This document shows, piece by piece, positions 25,183-38,800 of a stretch of 64,000 nucleotides of DNA. Numbering within the stretch: the first letter of the stretch is position 1; every line of letters begins with the position of its first letter. The translations under genes and the position numbers were made by a program. The notes beneath the pieces are model-generated. The model was not told the origin of the DNA. It saw only the letters and a program-made list of their open reading frames with translations, and searched no databases. The stretch covers positions 7,006,001-7,070,000 of the forward strand of contig NC_079881.1 in NCBI RefSeq assembly GCF_029227915.1. Direction: 5' to 3'. Source of the DNA: Hydractinia symbiolongicarpus. Lineage: Eukaryota > Cnidaria > Hydrozoa > Anthoathecata > Hydractiniidae.

Positions 25183-28146
25183 AGCAACTTTCACGAGAGC
25201 CTGTTAAATAAAAAGCGCGTGAAAAGGTGATTACAAAATAACCTCAAAAAATATTTTTTAGTAGAAAGAGGAGTTTATTTTTAGAAATTTACGCTTATCT
25301 GCGCATGCGTATAACAAAATGATATTCGTATCTAAGCTTAATCCAGCAATATATAAAAGTATGATTTTACTTATAAGAAATAGCGGTAAAAGTAGATGTT
25401 TTTAATTTTGTTATAACTTCACTTCGTGTATCATGTTTCTCCGGTACTTAATTTTTTAAGTCTAAAACATTTAGTACTGCAAGTTTCTTATTTTTAGAAG
25501 CTCCAGCGTCTAGTTTCTTATTAACAATTTTCTTTGATTAAAAAATACGTATAGCATATTGAGAAGTATCTTTCCTCCTGAGAAAGTCGGAGAGTTTGTA
25601 AACAGAAAATTTGTGATAAGACAGTGAAAGATTTTATAACGCCAGAACGTCATGTAACATCGTATAAGATTTTCCAATTATGTTATTTTTTTATTTTCAA
25701 GTTATAATTTATAATAAAATCTTTATTGCTTAGAAAACAACCTATTAAAAACGACAGGCCTAAATTTCGAGTTTTGCTGCAGGAAGCTTTAAAATATTTA
25801 TTATAGCGCACGCAGTGTTTATTAAATTGCATGTTTTATTTTTAATGTTGCAGTATGTAATTGCTGGCTTCCATACAGTGCAGTCTGGGTACTAATTAGG
25901 CGCTTGGAGAGACAAGTTTTAGTTTGTTGTTGTTTGACTCGATAGCCCAATTCAGCTTCTTGGTGACTTCCTCACAACGAATTCTTTCGTAATACGAAAA
26001 AGGGTCTGTAGGTTTTTTCCAAATTTTTTGCTTTTTCGCTCAACTTTCCAATACAAGCGTTTTTCTAGAGCCCAGACCGCGCAGTATTAAAGCCGGTAGT
26101 ATTAATTTATTTAATAGATGAGATGAAACAGATGTACAGTAACTTTTGCTCTTTTGATGTATTTCTATTATTAAAAACCGATCATATTAACCACGCAAAA
26201 AATCTTCAAGTTACAAATAACAAACCCGATATCATTTTATCGACTTTGTTATAACCGCGCGTAGAAGACCAATGACGAAGCTTGATTTGTAAGAAGAAAT
26301 TCTCTGTCGAACATGGAGCAATCAAAGCTACACTGACAAAAGCCATTTTTGGATTAAAACTGGTGGTGTTAAAGTTAGGAAGTTTGTTTTTGATTTTTTG
26401 CTCTTCTAAATACTTTGTTTTTGTAGGACTATTTTATTTTTATGTTTTCACATCTTTTATATTGTTTGTTTACTAAATTCGCAAATTTAATGAATTCTTG
26501 TATTTTAAGCCAATCTGCTGAGGTCAAATTTGAAAACTTTTTTTGCCGTTCTACCCTTCGAATTAAGCAGCTCACCTTATATTTTCACACGCATCCTCAG
26601 GTTTTGGCACAATATGGGAGCAGAAAAAGCCGCTTAACCCTATTCAGGCAAACATGCCCTACCTGGCCTGCTTTCGTTAATAACTCTGAAGCCATAAATG
26701 GTATTACCCTGAAACTCTAGGTAGCTGACTTTTATCATTTTGGATCAGAAATATGGAAAAGAAATCTAAAAATTCACAGCAGGTGGTTTACGACGCCCAT
26801 TTTGAAAGGCTCCCTTCCAATTATTTTTAGCATTTTGGTATATGGATATTATAATGGACTTAAAATGTTAACATTCAGGTTTATATGTCTAATGTTGTTC
26901 AAATAACTTGCGCCATTCGCTTTTACCGCCCCTTGACGCTCGTGGGCGTTTTTTTAGGGAACAAAAAATATATAAAAAATATATAGAATCAATCTACGAA
27001 CTATGTCTCTAACCAGGCGTGCATACATATTTGACTTTCCACGAACATATTATTACTCCAATTATATATCTGAAAATATGTTTTTGCATTTTCTACACGA
27101 TGTAATTGCAAATAATTATTATTTTCATAATTGTCAGGAAAACTCTGACGCAAACATTAAAATGTCAATGCGGAACCCTATTAAATCAATAACGCGGTTC
27201 GTTCTGCGTGGCTTAATTATCAAATTAGCAGAGAAACGCATCACTACAACTTTTACCAACCTACTCAACAAGATACACTTCAGGCCGAAAACTTATAAAA
27301 AAGAAACAAGTAGATCTGCTGCTATCAAATTTGTTCTCGAGGACTTTATTTACTTTAAAACTAGGACATTGTATAAAATAATCAAAAGCAGATCATCTTG
27401 GAATGCTACTGACTTATACAAAACATTTTACAGTACAATATTTTAAAAATTTCATGAAGAGCCTTTCAAATCTAACCGCAGGCAACCCTTTTATAACAAG
27501 AAAAATATGAAAATGGGTTTGTTGGTTTGATGATGAGGGTTCGCTGTGATTCTGAACGATAGTTAGAGGCTTTTTTCGATTAGCAGGAAAAGCAATACAA
27601 ACTTTTAGAATATTTTATAGGAGAATTTGAATTAGTAAAAGTGTGAAACTTAGAAGCATAAAAATCAAGGCATTGAACAAAGAACACAAAATTGGATTGA
27701 CGAGATTTCATTTCCCAACATTGTCCACAGGTTCTTGTGGCCCCTGAGCTGTTATTACGAAGTCAAATTCACCAACAAGGCAAAATGCCCTGGTAACGAG
27801 GTTGTTCATTTCCACATTAGCTGATTCATGCAGAATATAAATATTTTGGACTTACATTCCTGAACAAGAATCCATTATAAAAATTGAGTGGGACAAATGG
27901 ATGTTCCCGGAAAATTTAGGACATTTTTGGAATTTTTTTGGAAACCAGGAAATTTTAGGGCTTTTAAAAGGCGGTGAAACCCTGTTTATTTATTTTGGAA
28001 GATGCAATACAAAGCGAAGACAAACGTTGATTTCAATAACAAGATGTTTATACTTTGCTTTCGCAAAATAAAAGAACCATACTTCAAAGATGAAACAAAA
28101 GCACTTTCATCTACACAACAAAATTATTACTGACCAGAAAATTATT
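25183..28146. other. gene-free spacer
   Basis: It contains a piggyBac-like left end (TTAACCCTATT, about 26635) without a visible partner, and the dispersed repeat at 27721-27804. A 147-aa frame at 27003-27446 (plus) is open but shows no recognisable domain and may be chance. Confidence 0.5.
27721..27804 (+). repeat. dispersed repeat related to 43852-43957
   Basis: The segment with CTTGTGGCCCCTGAG ... CAACAAGGCAAAATGCC ... GAGGTTG recurs at 43852-43957. The second copy has recognisable inverted ends, suggesting a small MITE family. Confidence 0.6.
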
Positions 28147-28234
28147 TCCACCGAGCCGGATTTGAACCAGCGACCTAAGGATAACTGTCAATATCATCTA
28201 CAGTCCTCCGCTCTACCAACTGAGCTATCAGTGG
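28147..28234 (-). tRNA. tRNA-Tyr (GTA anticodon) with intron
   Basis: The minus strand folds as a full cloverleaf. The acceptor pair is CCACTGA / TCGGTGG. A D-arm (TAGCTCAGTTGGTAGAG) contains the A box, and the TpsiC arm (GGTTCAAATCC) contains the B box. The anticodon stem GAGGA / TCCTT has anticodon GTA at 28199-28201. About 15 nt are inserted one base 3' of the anticodon, the standard place for a spliceosome-independent tRNA intron and usual for eukaryotic tRNA-Tyr. The length of 88 nt equals a 73-nt tRNA plus that intron. Confidence 0.92.
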
Positions 28235-29037
28235 ACGCTAATGACATAAAAACTTGCAGTTATATTGGAGACATTATTTGCTTTAATGAACATTATATTT
28301 TAAGTGATTTGCAACACGTGGTAAATTTAATTAATAATATTATTGAGGTTGAAACCTTCTAAACAACCAGTTTAAAAATTTTAACAACTTTTTTTAACAA
28401 GCTGAAAGGAAGTCCCTATTGCTCGCAGGTAACCATTAGATGTAATGAAATAAGAACTGTTTTTTGAGAATATTTAAGAACCTTTTGAGCGCATAGGAAG
28501 AAAATGAAGAAGAAATGCTACTGCAAAACGGTGACTATTGTGGATTATAAATCTAAAAAATAGATAAAAGTTTGGAAATTTTTGCCTTTTTATTTTCTAA
28601 AGGTATTTATAATTTTATTAAGTTTTTGAAATTGCTCAGTTTTACAGATGTTTGAAACAGGATGAATCTCTGCTCATCAAATCTTAATAAGAAGAATAGA
28701 ACAAAAATTATTGTCGCTAGATTATCCAAAGTTTTATTCTCACATTTTTAATCCACCATAAACGTCCAGCAGTTTCACATGTGACAATGTAGTGAACAGT
28801 TATTTAAAAAACAAAACCTTCCTGCACACAAATTTTTACCCCATTTTTGATAAACAAAAACTAAGAACATGGTAGGGGTCATGGAAAGTTTTTATAACAG
28901 AACTTTTGGGTTAAAACAGCGGACGTAAGAGGAAACGGCAATGGTTGTTGTCGTCACGACAATAATTAACTTTCTTACAGATAAAGATACAAAACTGAAT
29001 GAGAGAGATTACAGTCACACAAAATCAGTCATACACA
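28235..29037. other. spacer between tRNA-Tyr and the PSMD12 3' end
   Basis: It is AT-rich and non-coding, and includes the PSMD12 3' UTR region. No further feature was seen. Confidence 0.5.
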
Positions 29038-32000
29038 TCAATTTAACAACTGATGTACCATTTTCTCCTTCGTGATCAAATGCGTCGTTTTGTTCAACAG
29101 ATTCATCAATTCCGAGATATCACGCGACCATTCATTCAAAGTGTCGCCTGCTTCTTTAGGAGGTCGAAAAACAACGATACCGGCCGGTCGATCTATTTTC
29201 GCGAACACAGTCTTTGAAGTGACCAAATCAGATAAAAACTTTTCTGAATCCTAAAAATAGAAAGAACAGTTATTATTTCTTGTGAACAAGAAATTTTTCC
29301 TTGTGTTCTCCTTCCTACACGGAATTTTAAAACACAAAACTAGCAGTAACAAATAAATCCACTTTGCTCTTTGATCAAGTAAAAAGCATTAGTACAAGAT
29401 TCTCCTCCGTTGAGCGCTTCGTTGAACAGCTTAAAAACATCAAATACATATATATGTTTACACATACCTCGACAGACAAATCGAGTAAATGCGCCATTTT
29501 TTGCATCGTGATTTGTGTATAATATTTTTCCATTACTCTGATGTTCTATAGACAAAAAAATACCCAAATTAAATTTGTATCGTTATGTATACATTAGAGT
29601 GTTGAGAAAATTTGGATGCAACCTGTTTATAATTCAACAACCGAAAAGATCTTACATGTTCGACTACTCTCTTTTTTAAGTCATCCCATCTTTTCTTCCC
29701 ATCCTCCGTTGTTTTGTTAAACACGTTAGTAGCTGGATTATCTGCTGAGCCCTCGCAAAGTTCCTTCTCATACATCTCTTTGAAGCGCGTCCAATCAATC
29801 AATTCAGCAGTAGTGAAGTTCTTTAGAATAGATCTAAACGAAAAAGATATTTAGTTAACGCTCAAAGTTTGAAGTTTTAATATGTTGTTTTCAGATTCGC
29901 CCTTTTTGTCCTCGCAAAATTGAAATTTTAAAAAAAATAACTCAGTAACCAGCGTCCATTTAATGAACGAATGGTTTTATTACAGCAGCAGGCTTTGGAA
30001 ACCATGTCTTAAATTCTTTGGTATGCTTTACGAAGTGTTATTATCGAACTTGCTTTTTCCAAGAATGATAGAACAAGGTCACTTAGTATAAACACCAGGG
30101 AGTTTCTAAGATTACTAGAGGTATCTAGTTTGGATGGATCTGAAAAACAAATAGTTCTCATAGCATGATGACTAAAAAATGGACCAAAATAAAAAGGAGA
30201 TTTAGAAAAATTAGCAGCAGTTTTCCTCACTTTTGCGACGTTCTATATAAAAGGTTCTTTAAGGCGCAGCGACATACCAATAACAAAGGTTTTAAAGATT
30301 TTATGAAAATATTGGGACCTTGCAGCAACTTTGTCAATAGGAGGGTTGTTTGACAAAATATTGCGCACAATTTAACCTGTCAGCCGTTAATCAGCGCCGT
30401 AGAAGCCTGTTTGTTGGTTATATTATGAGTTTAATTCAAGGTTATTCAAACACTTCACAACCAATTTGACAGAGGGAGACGTCATTTCATAATCACATTA
30501 GGATCGACATAACAGCTCAGCTTTTTAAATATTTGTTCCAAAGTGACAAGGTTATGGTACAGAGCCTTCGTGTACGGTCAAAGTTCTATTTTTAATAAAG
30601 TTTATTTCGGACGAGTACGACACAACAGACATGTAGTTGAACCATCTTGGACAATCACTTACTTGAACAAAGAAATTTCTTCTAACTTTGCTTCTTGGGA
30701 AATTCTAGCTAAGAAGTCGGCTTGCTCGTTGTCGTGAGGTGAAAGGATAACATACAAAACCACATTCCGCAAAGCCTACACACAAAATCAGAAAAAGCTG
30801 AGTAAACTTCCAGCACTCAATCGAATATTATTTATACTGCACGTTTTTTATAAGAAACCCAACGTTTGCAGTCATACAATAAGTTGCAAAGATAAAAGGA
30901 CCTTTAACGCTCTCACGTTGCTTAGCTGGTTGTTTAGCATCATATGTTTTAACGGCACAGTCTTGTAGGGTGGGAACAGATATTCTACAAATTCGGGAGA
31001 CTTTAGGTTTTGGAGTCAAAGATTTTTAAAAGAAACAAAAGAAAAACAAATCGTTTCATATTTTAGAATAAAATTTCCTTAAGCTTTACCAAAATTTTAG
31101 TAGGAAACTGTTGATAAACTCTTGGGAAGGGAAAATGCATGTTTAAGGATAAACAATTTTAGGAGATTTGAGAATGAATCAATAATCTTATTTAAAATTC
31201 AAGACGATTTTAAAAGATTTTAGGAGGGTCCACATTTTTCAGGTTAGGGGGAGTGGAGGTATGGTCACCCTTTACTGGTATCGTGATACTCAACAAGGAA
31301 ATCAATATATGCATACATTTTTCTCTGAAGCACACTATAGTGCTGATGTTGATATGCCTCTTCTAACGTTTGCCACAGTTTAACTGGCAAGGTTGAGGAA
31401 GGATGGTGAGAGCCATAAAGACCTCCCCTTCCATTTTCCTATATTCCATGAATGTTACTATAGCCCGGGGTTAACCCAAGTCACGTGAGGGAAATTAGGG
31501 AGATAGTACACTGTATAGGCCGTTGGATGTTGCAGGGAGTTGTCTGATAGAGCAAAATGAGCGTTAAATACTCCCCATCTAAGCCACGACCCCTCCTGGA
31601 AATAATAGACAAGGTATATCCCTTAATATTTGTTAAATATGCGTATCTATCTATTTATCTCATCTATGCACAGTAAAGAAACGAACCTCTTTCATTTTGT
31701 CTTGATCTTCTTGTATGCATGGTGTGGAGTACACAGCGTTATAGTGACGACAGATAGGTAAATATTTGCCGTCCTGATGACATAACTCGATCATTAATTG
31801 GTAATATTTTAATTTCAAGTCCTATGGTAAACAACAAGAAATATATCTCAACATTTACTCAAGAAAGGGAAATTACAAAAAAAAGACAAGAAAAAAAATA
31901 TACGAGAAGCTAGTTCTTTTTTTTTAATATTTACTTTCGTTGTACCCCCTAAGACCCTAATATGCAATTAAACATCCTGAAAAATCTGATCATATAATAT

Positions 32001-35000
32001 AACGCAGCAGCTTAAGATTTTACTTCCCCATTTAACCATATACTTCGTTTTATAGGACTAATTCATTGGACACAAATTTTTGCGGTGCTTTTTACCAATG
32101 AATTAACTATTTTTTAAGAGCTAACTCGCATTGCTATAACTGCATTCCATACCTGTTGCTTTTCATCTTCAAAAAATTTAATGCTGACTTTTTTGCTAAT
32201 GATCTGCGTTCGTATAAAATCTTTTTTCGCTAAACACAATCTCATCTGCTCTAGGATATATTCCACTTTCTCTCGCTTCTCCATTGAACCATAAGTTTCA
32301 ACTTGAAGTTCTTGTAGAATATTTGCAGCTTCTAAAATTAAGGATAAGCATGGCTATAGTTTACAATGCTTAAGACACATCTAAAATGTTAAAATAGAAG
32401 TGACTGATCGTGAAACCTTCAAATGTCGTACACTTACCAACAAGTTGTTTACCTTTAGAAGGATGAAAAAGAAGCTGACAAATTGTTTGCAACAATCTGT
32501 TTATCTGTCTGTAGAAGACAGAGAAATAATTGAACGAATAATACTCAACTATATTATTTAATAGTTTGCCCATCTTAAAGGGTCATGCAAAGAATATTTA
32601 GGAAGCTTTTCTACTTTTCTTCACATTTAATATAAATATTTTACTTTTATTGAAAGAAGTGACAATATCATCGATTAATTCCGGAAGATTGTATTTAAAA
32701 CAAACAAACTGTAGAATATAGATAACCTATATGTATATACTCTACAGGACAGTTGAAATTTTTTAAACAAAAAACTGCCCCAAATAATAGCTGAAGTCAT
32801 AACGGAAAAACATCTGCGATTATGGCTGTCTGTAATTCTTACCAGTAATATCACCATCATTCTCTTTAATAACAGCTAATTTCCGAGTGATTCTGGCGCG
32901 TTCTAATTCTAAATATATCTAAAACACACAAGCACATATAAGACTTTTAAAAACCATGACATTAAAAAAAAAATTAAAAAATATAAATAAATAAACAAAT
33001 AAATATACAAATAAATATACAAATAAATATACAAATAAATAAACAAATAAACAAATAAACAAATAAACAAACAAACAAACAAACAAATAACAATATGTAT
33101 TACCTTTCCTGCTGTAACTGTACGTAGCGTGTCAATAAGTTTTAATTTATTTTCTTTATTCTCAATATCGTCAACATATGTACATGCTTCTTGAACCATT
33201 TTAGTTACGGCCTAAAATCAAAACAAACAATAAAAACATGCAATTAAACAAGCAAAAAAAATTTTCAAATCCTTTTAGCTTTATTATTATCACATATATT
33301 ATTATCATTATCATAATTTCATTATTATAATTATATAACTATAATTAAGGTTCTAACTAGCTTACCAGGAAATCATTTTATGCACCCACTATTACTCTAT
33401 TATAATAGCCGTATTCCGTCTGTCTGTCTCTGCGCGCACCCCCCGCGGAGTTAGAAAGTGATGTTACGGAAACACGAATATCAAATGCGATATCTTTTTA
33501 TCCACTTTGTTGCGACGGGTAAATATAAAGGACAGGCGAACCCGTGGATTTTTCCACGGGCAACGACTAGTTATTATTATTCGCAGTATTATTACGCTAT
33601 TAAAAAAGGTTTATATACAATAAACATTATCTATTGATTATATAAAATAATATTGCTCTTTAACACACCTCTACAAATCTTTATATATTCAAATTTATAA
33701 AAAGATAAAGAAATTAATTTTTCAAGGCTTTTCAAGAAGAGTACAAACCAAACCACTGGCACAAACATGTTTTAATAGCACAAACAAAATGCAATCTTTA
33801 TGAGCAATTGGCCAGTATAAAACACTTACTGAGCACAAAAAAATTTTGCTAAGAAGGACACAGAGAAAAAAAACAGAATATGACAGAGTGAAAATAATAC
33901 CTGCTTGAGCTGTCCTCTCCTCTTTGTTAAGACAACTAAGTGTTCGGTTAACATATCTAAATTATTATTTGAATAGCAGATTTTGATAACTGCAACAAGG
34001 ATTCTGCTGGTGGAAAACATGTCTGCAGCCTATAAAACAGATGTATAAGCAAGACGATTACAAACATGTCAATAGAGTGCATTTGTTTCTTTTTGTACGC
34101 AGCGAAAGCATTTGGGTATGATTCTGTATGAATAAAAAACCTGCAATTACAAGGAAAAAGCTTTCATTTAAAAAAATTAGTTTAGCACTAAATATTTACT
34201 TAATGTGACTAATTAGAATAAGTAGATTAACATGATTTTTTTAATAGGTTTTAAAACATCCAATTTTAAAAGTATTTTTTCACTCATCTCTATGCTATGA
34301 AAGAGAAGCTATATACTTGGTTTACCTGTTCATCTATTGAAATATTCAAAACTAACAACATTGTAAGACATAAGAGATTGTAAAGTTGTCAATAACAGAT
34401 GTAACATGTCATCCAAAAAACAATATATATCTGATAAAAAATATTATTGCTACTGTAAAAAACCCCATATTATTGCGACACTTTTATGTAGTAAGATTAT
34501 AATAATGATCTTTCCACGCTGAATAATTAATAGTCAATCTCATGTTCCCTTTTTTTAGATTTTCTTGTGTTTTTAAAATCTAGTCTAACATCTACAAAAA
34601 AATTGTTATTCAATTTAATCCTAAAAACACGCAAGCAAAAACAAAGGCACAGATTAAAATATAAGATATAGAAAAATATTCTACATGACACTTAAAAAGC
34701 ATTGAAGGAAAATTTAAAATGCTTAGTTGAAGCAACGTTTTCTTAATGATTTATCAAAAGTGGTCTCGAAATATAATAGAGTTAAACTTTTTTGCTTTTG
34801 TGGGGTAAAATTCATTTTCCACAAATGCAGTTCAGAAAAAGATATAATTTTACTACCAATCAAAACACTAAAGTAGATGAAATCGTAATATGAAAATAAT
34901 ATTGATGTGGCAATTTCTTCACAATGTACTGTCGTCAAAAAAGCAAACTTATATGGCTGTGTAAAACACTTACAGTTCTAGTCTGTTTCTCCAAAGATAA

Positions 35001-35867
35001 TAGAGCTTCCAAAGCTTCAATTAACTTTCCACTCTAAAAATAAAATACAACTTATATATAAACTTTGACTTTTGGAGAGGAATTTGAGTTTAGAATTATA
35101 ACAAGGTGTATAGATCAGATTGGTAGGTAATCTATATACAGTACTGGAAAAAGGTTGTTTAACATACCAAGCGCGCAACGTGAGCGGACTCCCTCGATAC
35201 GCAATGTACCGCGTTTATAATAATAAAAAACAATTAAAATAAATTGTCATGATGTATCGAGAAACTAGTATCATGACAAAATCCGTACCGATGTGTTGCG
35301 ATGGTAGGTGATAATTTTTATTTCAAACACATCTCTGCTTCATCTTTTTTTTATTTTAAATAAGTGTATATTGTAAGAAAATCGCAGATTGAGAATACCG
35401 TCGTGATACGCGTAGCGCAATGTTAAACAACATTTTTCCAGTACTGTACCCTGTCCAACCCTTAGTGTATAAAACATATGTTGATTGAGAAAGATGATGA
35501 TGATGATGATGACACTAATAAAAAGGACAGTTGTTTAGGTTTTTTTATAGAGGTATACTTTGAGTCCTGCAAATATGCAATCGGACAAAGAAATTAAAAC
35601 ATAGAGGTTGGTATTATAACTTTATTATGTCAGTTTCATAGAAAAACTATCAAAAAGTCTTTACAAATTACCAATTTTTGCTAGAGACCTGTTAAATATA
35701 AAAAAATAACTGTATGGAAATAGAAACCACACATACAGGAAACAAAATATGGCATATACCTTAGCCATTTCTTCACACTCTGGAATCTTTTTGTCACAGG
35801 TTTCGCTGTAATCCACCTCCATCTTTACAATGTTACCCTTCATATCTGTTATTGTTTCTGACGCCAT
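29038..35867 (-). CDS. PSMD12: 26S proteasome non-ATPase regulatory subunit 12 (RPN5), 11 coding exons
   Basis: A complete gene. Exons in transcript order: 35760-35867, 34974-35033, 33901-34029, 33104-33211, 32843-32918, 32153-32331, 31687-31821, 30663-30775, 29656-29833, 29468-29545, 29038-29250. Every junction is GT-AG and phases are consistent, giving 458 aa against 456 in human. Landmarks include [19 protein letters not shown] at the N-terminus, [57 protein letters not shown] and RVVEH, followed by the PCI-domain end [12 protein letters not shown] and [15 protein letters not shown]5 is a PCI-domain scaffold of the proteasome lid, helping hold the RPN11 deubiquitinase module on the 19S particle in nucleus and cytosol. 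Introns run from about 110 bp to about 1 kb and hold a microsatellite and a mariner-type MITE. No coding defect was seen. Confidence 0.97.
32962..33090. repeat. microsatellite (AAATAAATATAC / AAATAAAC type)
   Basis: Low-complexity tandem array within PSMD12 intron 4, running close to the exon 4 donor at 33103. Confidence 0.85.
35139..35446. mobile_element. Tc1/mariner-type MITE in PSMD12 intron 1
   Basis: Termini CAGTACTGGAAAAAGGTTG (left) and the inverted CAACATTTTTCCAGTACTG (right) match over about 27 bp with one mismatch and are flanked by TA on both sides (35137-35138 and 35447-35448). The 308-bp element encodes no protein. Confidence 0.8.
35493..35512. repeat. GAT trinucleotide repeat
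   Basis: Short perfect (GAT)n run in PSMD12 intron 1. Confidence 0.85.
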
Positions 35868-38800
35868 TATGGATTTGTTTATTATTGCCTTCAGTATATG
35901 AAGTAAGTAAAGTATATATATATTTTAGCATTTAATATGATTAATATAATTAATTAATAACATGATTAAGTTGAGGATTTTTGCTGTTAGGCGACTGCAA
36001 CTTAGTTAGTTGTTCTACGGGCCTGAGCTACCCTAATTTCCACGAAAACATAAATATGATAATAACAAGCAAAAAGTTTTAAAGAAAATTTTTTTTAAAA
36101 AAAAACAACACTTTTTCTTATCCTATCTCGTGAAAATATAATGAGCACAAAAGATAATAAAAGACGTTATTTTTTGTTGGTTGAATGTCAATCTACAATT
36201 ATTCTAAGCAAAGTGAATCAATAACGTTACTTTGGGACCACCCTTGTTAAGCTCACTTGCAGTTGATTCTTTGTTCATTGTAATTTGTTGTGATGAAACT
36301 AAAATGAGCAATGCACTAATTTTGAAATCACAAATATAGTTATGTGGTTAAACTAAAGTTTAATTTTTTAGCTACTTTCGCTAAAACAGCTAAAACACAA
36401 GTGTAAAACAAGACATATTATTATTGTCGTAACACCCTCCTTCCTTATGCTTATTATATATTTTTGAAACCGCACAAAAAAACATTAAAAGAACACTATA
36501 TAACATTTTTTATAAAAATCAACTTTTCTGGGTTTTTCATTATTTTAAGTAGGAGAAGAATAACTTGCTGTGTAAATTTCGAAACAGCTCAAATATAACT
36601 TGCCGTATAACTTAAACATCACAAGTATATTCTGTATAACTTTCAAACAGGCACAAGAAACCAGTTTTTGAGCATGCAAGTATTATAACCTTTTCATCTT
36701 TACAACTAGGTATTTAATTAATAATTTAAAACAACAGAATTTTAATTTATAATTTAAAACAACAGAACAAATTTATCCGAAAATTTTTTATAGTGAGACA
36801 AAATATTATTTTTCCTTCACAACAAAAAATATTAACTGTGTGCGTGATGCGAAAATACATAGAAAAATATGCTTCTGGTAAGAACCTTCGTTGTTAATTT
36901 TTATTATTTTCTTTTTTGTTTTTCCGACCATACATTCTCCATTAAATTATTTTTATTTCGCCCGCCAACCGACCATAAGCTACCATCAACTTCGCCCAAA
37001 AAACAACTAATTAGGTTGAAGTCGCCTTAAAGGAAATTTTATCCATATTTTACAAAAATGCATTTTGCTAAGATTAATCTTCACGAAACAGTCAGTTAAG
37101 ATATTTTGCCAAGATTTTTTCTGCAAAGGAAGATTTTTTGTGAATAATTATTTAGAGGTTGGTATATATTTATAACAAGTTTAAGGACAGCTAATTTGGG
37201 CGCCCAAAATAGAGACACCTAATTTTTAAAATGCTTGAGAATTGATATATTTTTCAATCACAGAGAAGATATCTTTTCATGAAGAAACTATATGTTCTAT
37301 ACTAAAAAAGAAGACTATGCATATGCTAAAGCCATTATTTTTGTTATCCTAATTTCGTAAATACAATGCTCTACAACTTAAAATCATTGTTATCAGAAAT
37401 ACAACAGACATGTGTGATCAAAACAACAAAACAATCTTCGTATTGGTTCCTGAGTAGCTATATATATGATCATTTGGCTATAAACGAGACAAGCATAATG
37501 AAAATTTTATTCCTTGAAAGAGATATGAAAAAACAGGGTGGTCATTGTTTATTAACTTTCGTAATTTGACGGGAAAATATCAACAGTTTTATAACAAGGG
37601 TGCCGACTCGCTGAAAGCGCCGTATATGTAAGGGCAGCAGTGAGCGTTTTCTTTTGGGGGTTCAAGGTTTACCTTAGGCCTGTACGAAACTGCCCTAATT
37701 GCGCACGAAATGCAACATGCACAAGCTCATTTTGTTGTCATTTAGCTAAATTTTACATCCCTGATATTTGTGAGGCTAGCTAGAGTCATCTAGTAAAATA
37801 AGCACATCTAAGGATGCTGCTCTAACAGTTAGGGACAACTGCAAATTAGACTATTCCGCCTATAAATAGGTTATGATAGACAAATTAGACAAAATTTATC
37901 TCCTAACTAGGCTATCAACATTAAATTTGCTTATTACAGCCTTCTGGTCGTGGTGGCACCAATCTTTAAGGTTAAAAATGATCTAACAAACCTCCCTGGG
38001 ATGTAGAAGTATTATTTTCGTAAATGTTATGGTGCGTTTTGAAGATATTGCTTTTAATTTGTTTTCCTGCTTATCCGCACTCGCACAAAAAACTTTCTGC
38101 CGTGTTTTAAAAAACCGCTGAAATAGACTATTTTGATTTAAAAAAGATGGTGCATGGTTAGGCCATGATGTCCTAATTACGCTATCATAGACAAAATAAG
38201 CTACTTGACAATCTCGCCCTGGACCTTGTTCTAATCGATTAGAAACGAGTTTGGTTGGTTGGCACGTTGACATGTATAACTTTTATATCCCCCATGCAAA
38301 TTCTATGAAATTTGACCTAAGCAAAGCTGACTAAGTCAGCAAGTAGTACAGGAAAAATAGTAGCACAACCAACAAAGATTGTGAAAATATCGTCGATTAA
38401 AATTTTCCATCTCCTAAATAGACTATTCTCTCCAAGTTAAGCTATTAAAAATCTCCTAATTTAGCTACTAGCTTATTTAGGAGAAATAGTCTAATTTGCA
38501 GTTGTCCCGAGCTACTGTCTAGCTAAGCCAGCTAAAGCTTTGGCTAGCTAGCTAAAACTGTATACACTTGCACATACACCAAATAATATAAAAAAAATTG
38601 TGTAGGTTACTATAAAAATAGCAACTATAATTAAATAGCGGTATTGGCCAAACAGTTCAGAGCAAAAGTGCCAGAATATATTCAGCTACAATTTAATGCT
38701 GACAATCCAGCCGCCATGTTTTTAGGTGCCTTTACCGAGACCGATGTTTGACTGCTACGGTACCCTCTCAAACGGGTCGCAGCAGGATGATGGTGCCCTA

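Noticed and set aside
27003-27446. 147-aa open frame on the plus strand
   Set aside because: No signal peptide, domain, repeat or splice context. The composition is what AT-rich DNA gives by chance. Left as spacer.
30009-30230. 73-aa minus-strand frame in PSMD12 intron 8 with a TTTTTCAG-like acceptor in front
   Set aside because: The RPN5 sequence runs straight from the exon ending at 30663 to the one starting at 29833 in correct phase. An exon here would break the conserved protein.
30828-31019. 63-aa minus-strand frame in PSMD12 intron 7
   Set aside because: It lies between two exons that join in phase without it, and it has no similarity to RPN5.
32962-33090. possible CRISPR-like or functional tandem array
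   Set aside because: A plain A-rich microsatellite in a eukaryotic intron; no spacers.
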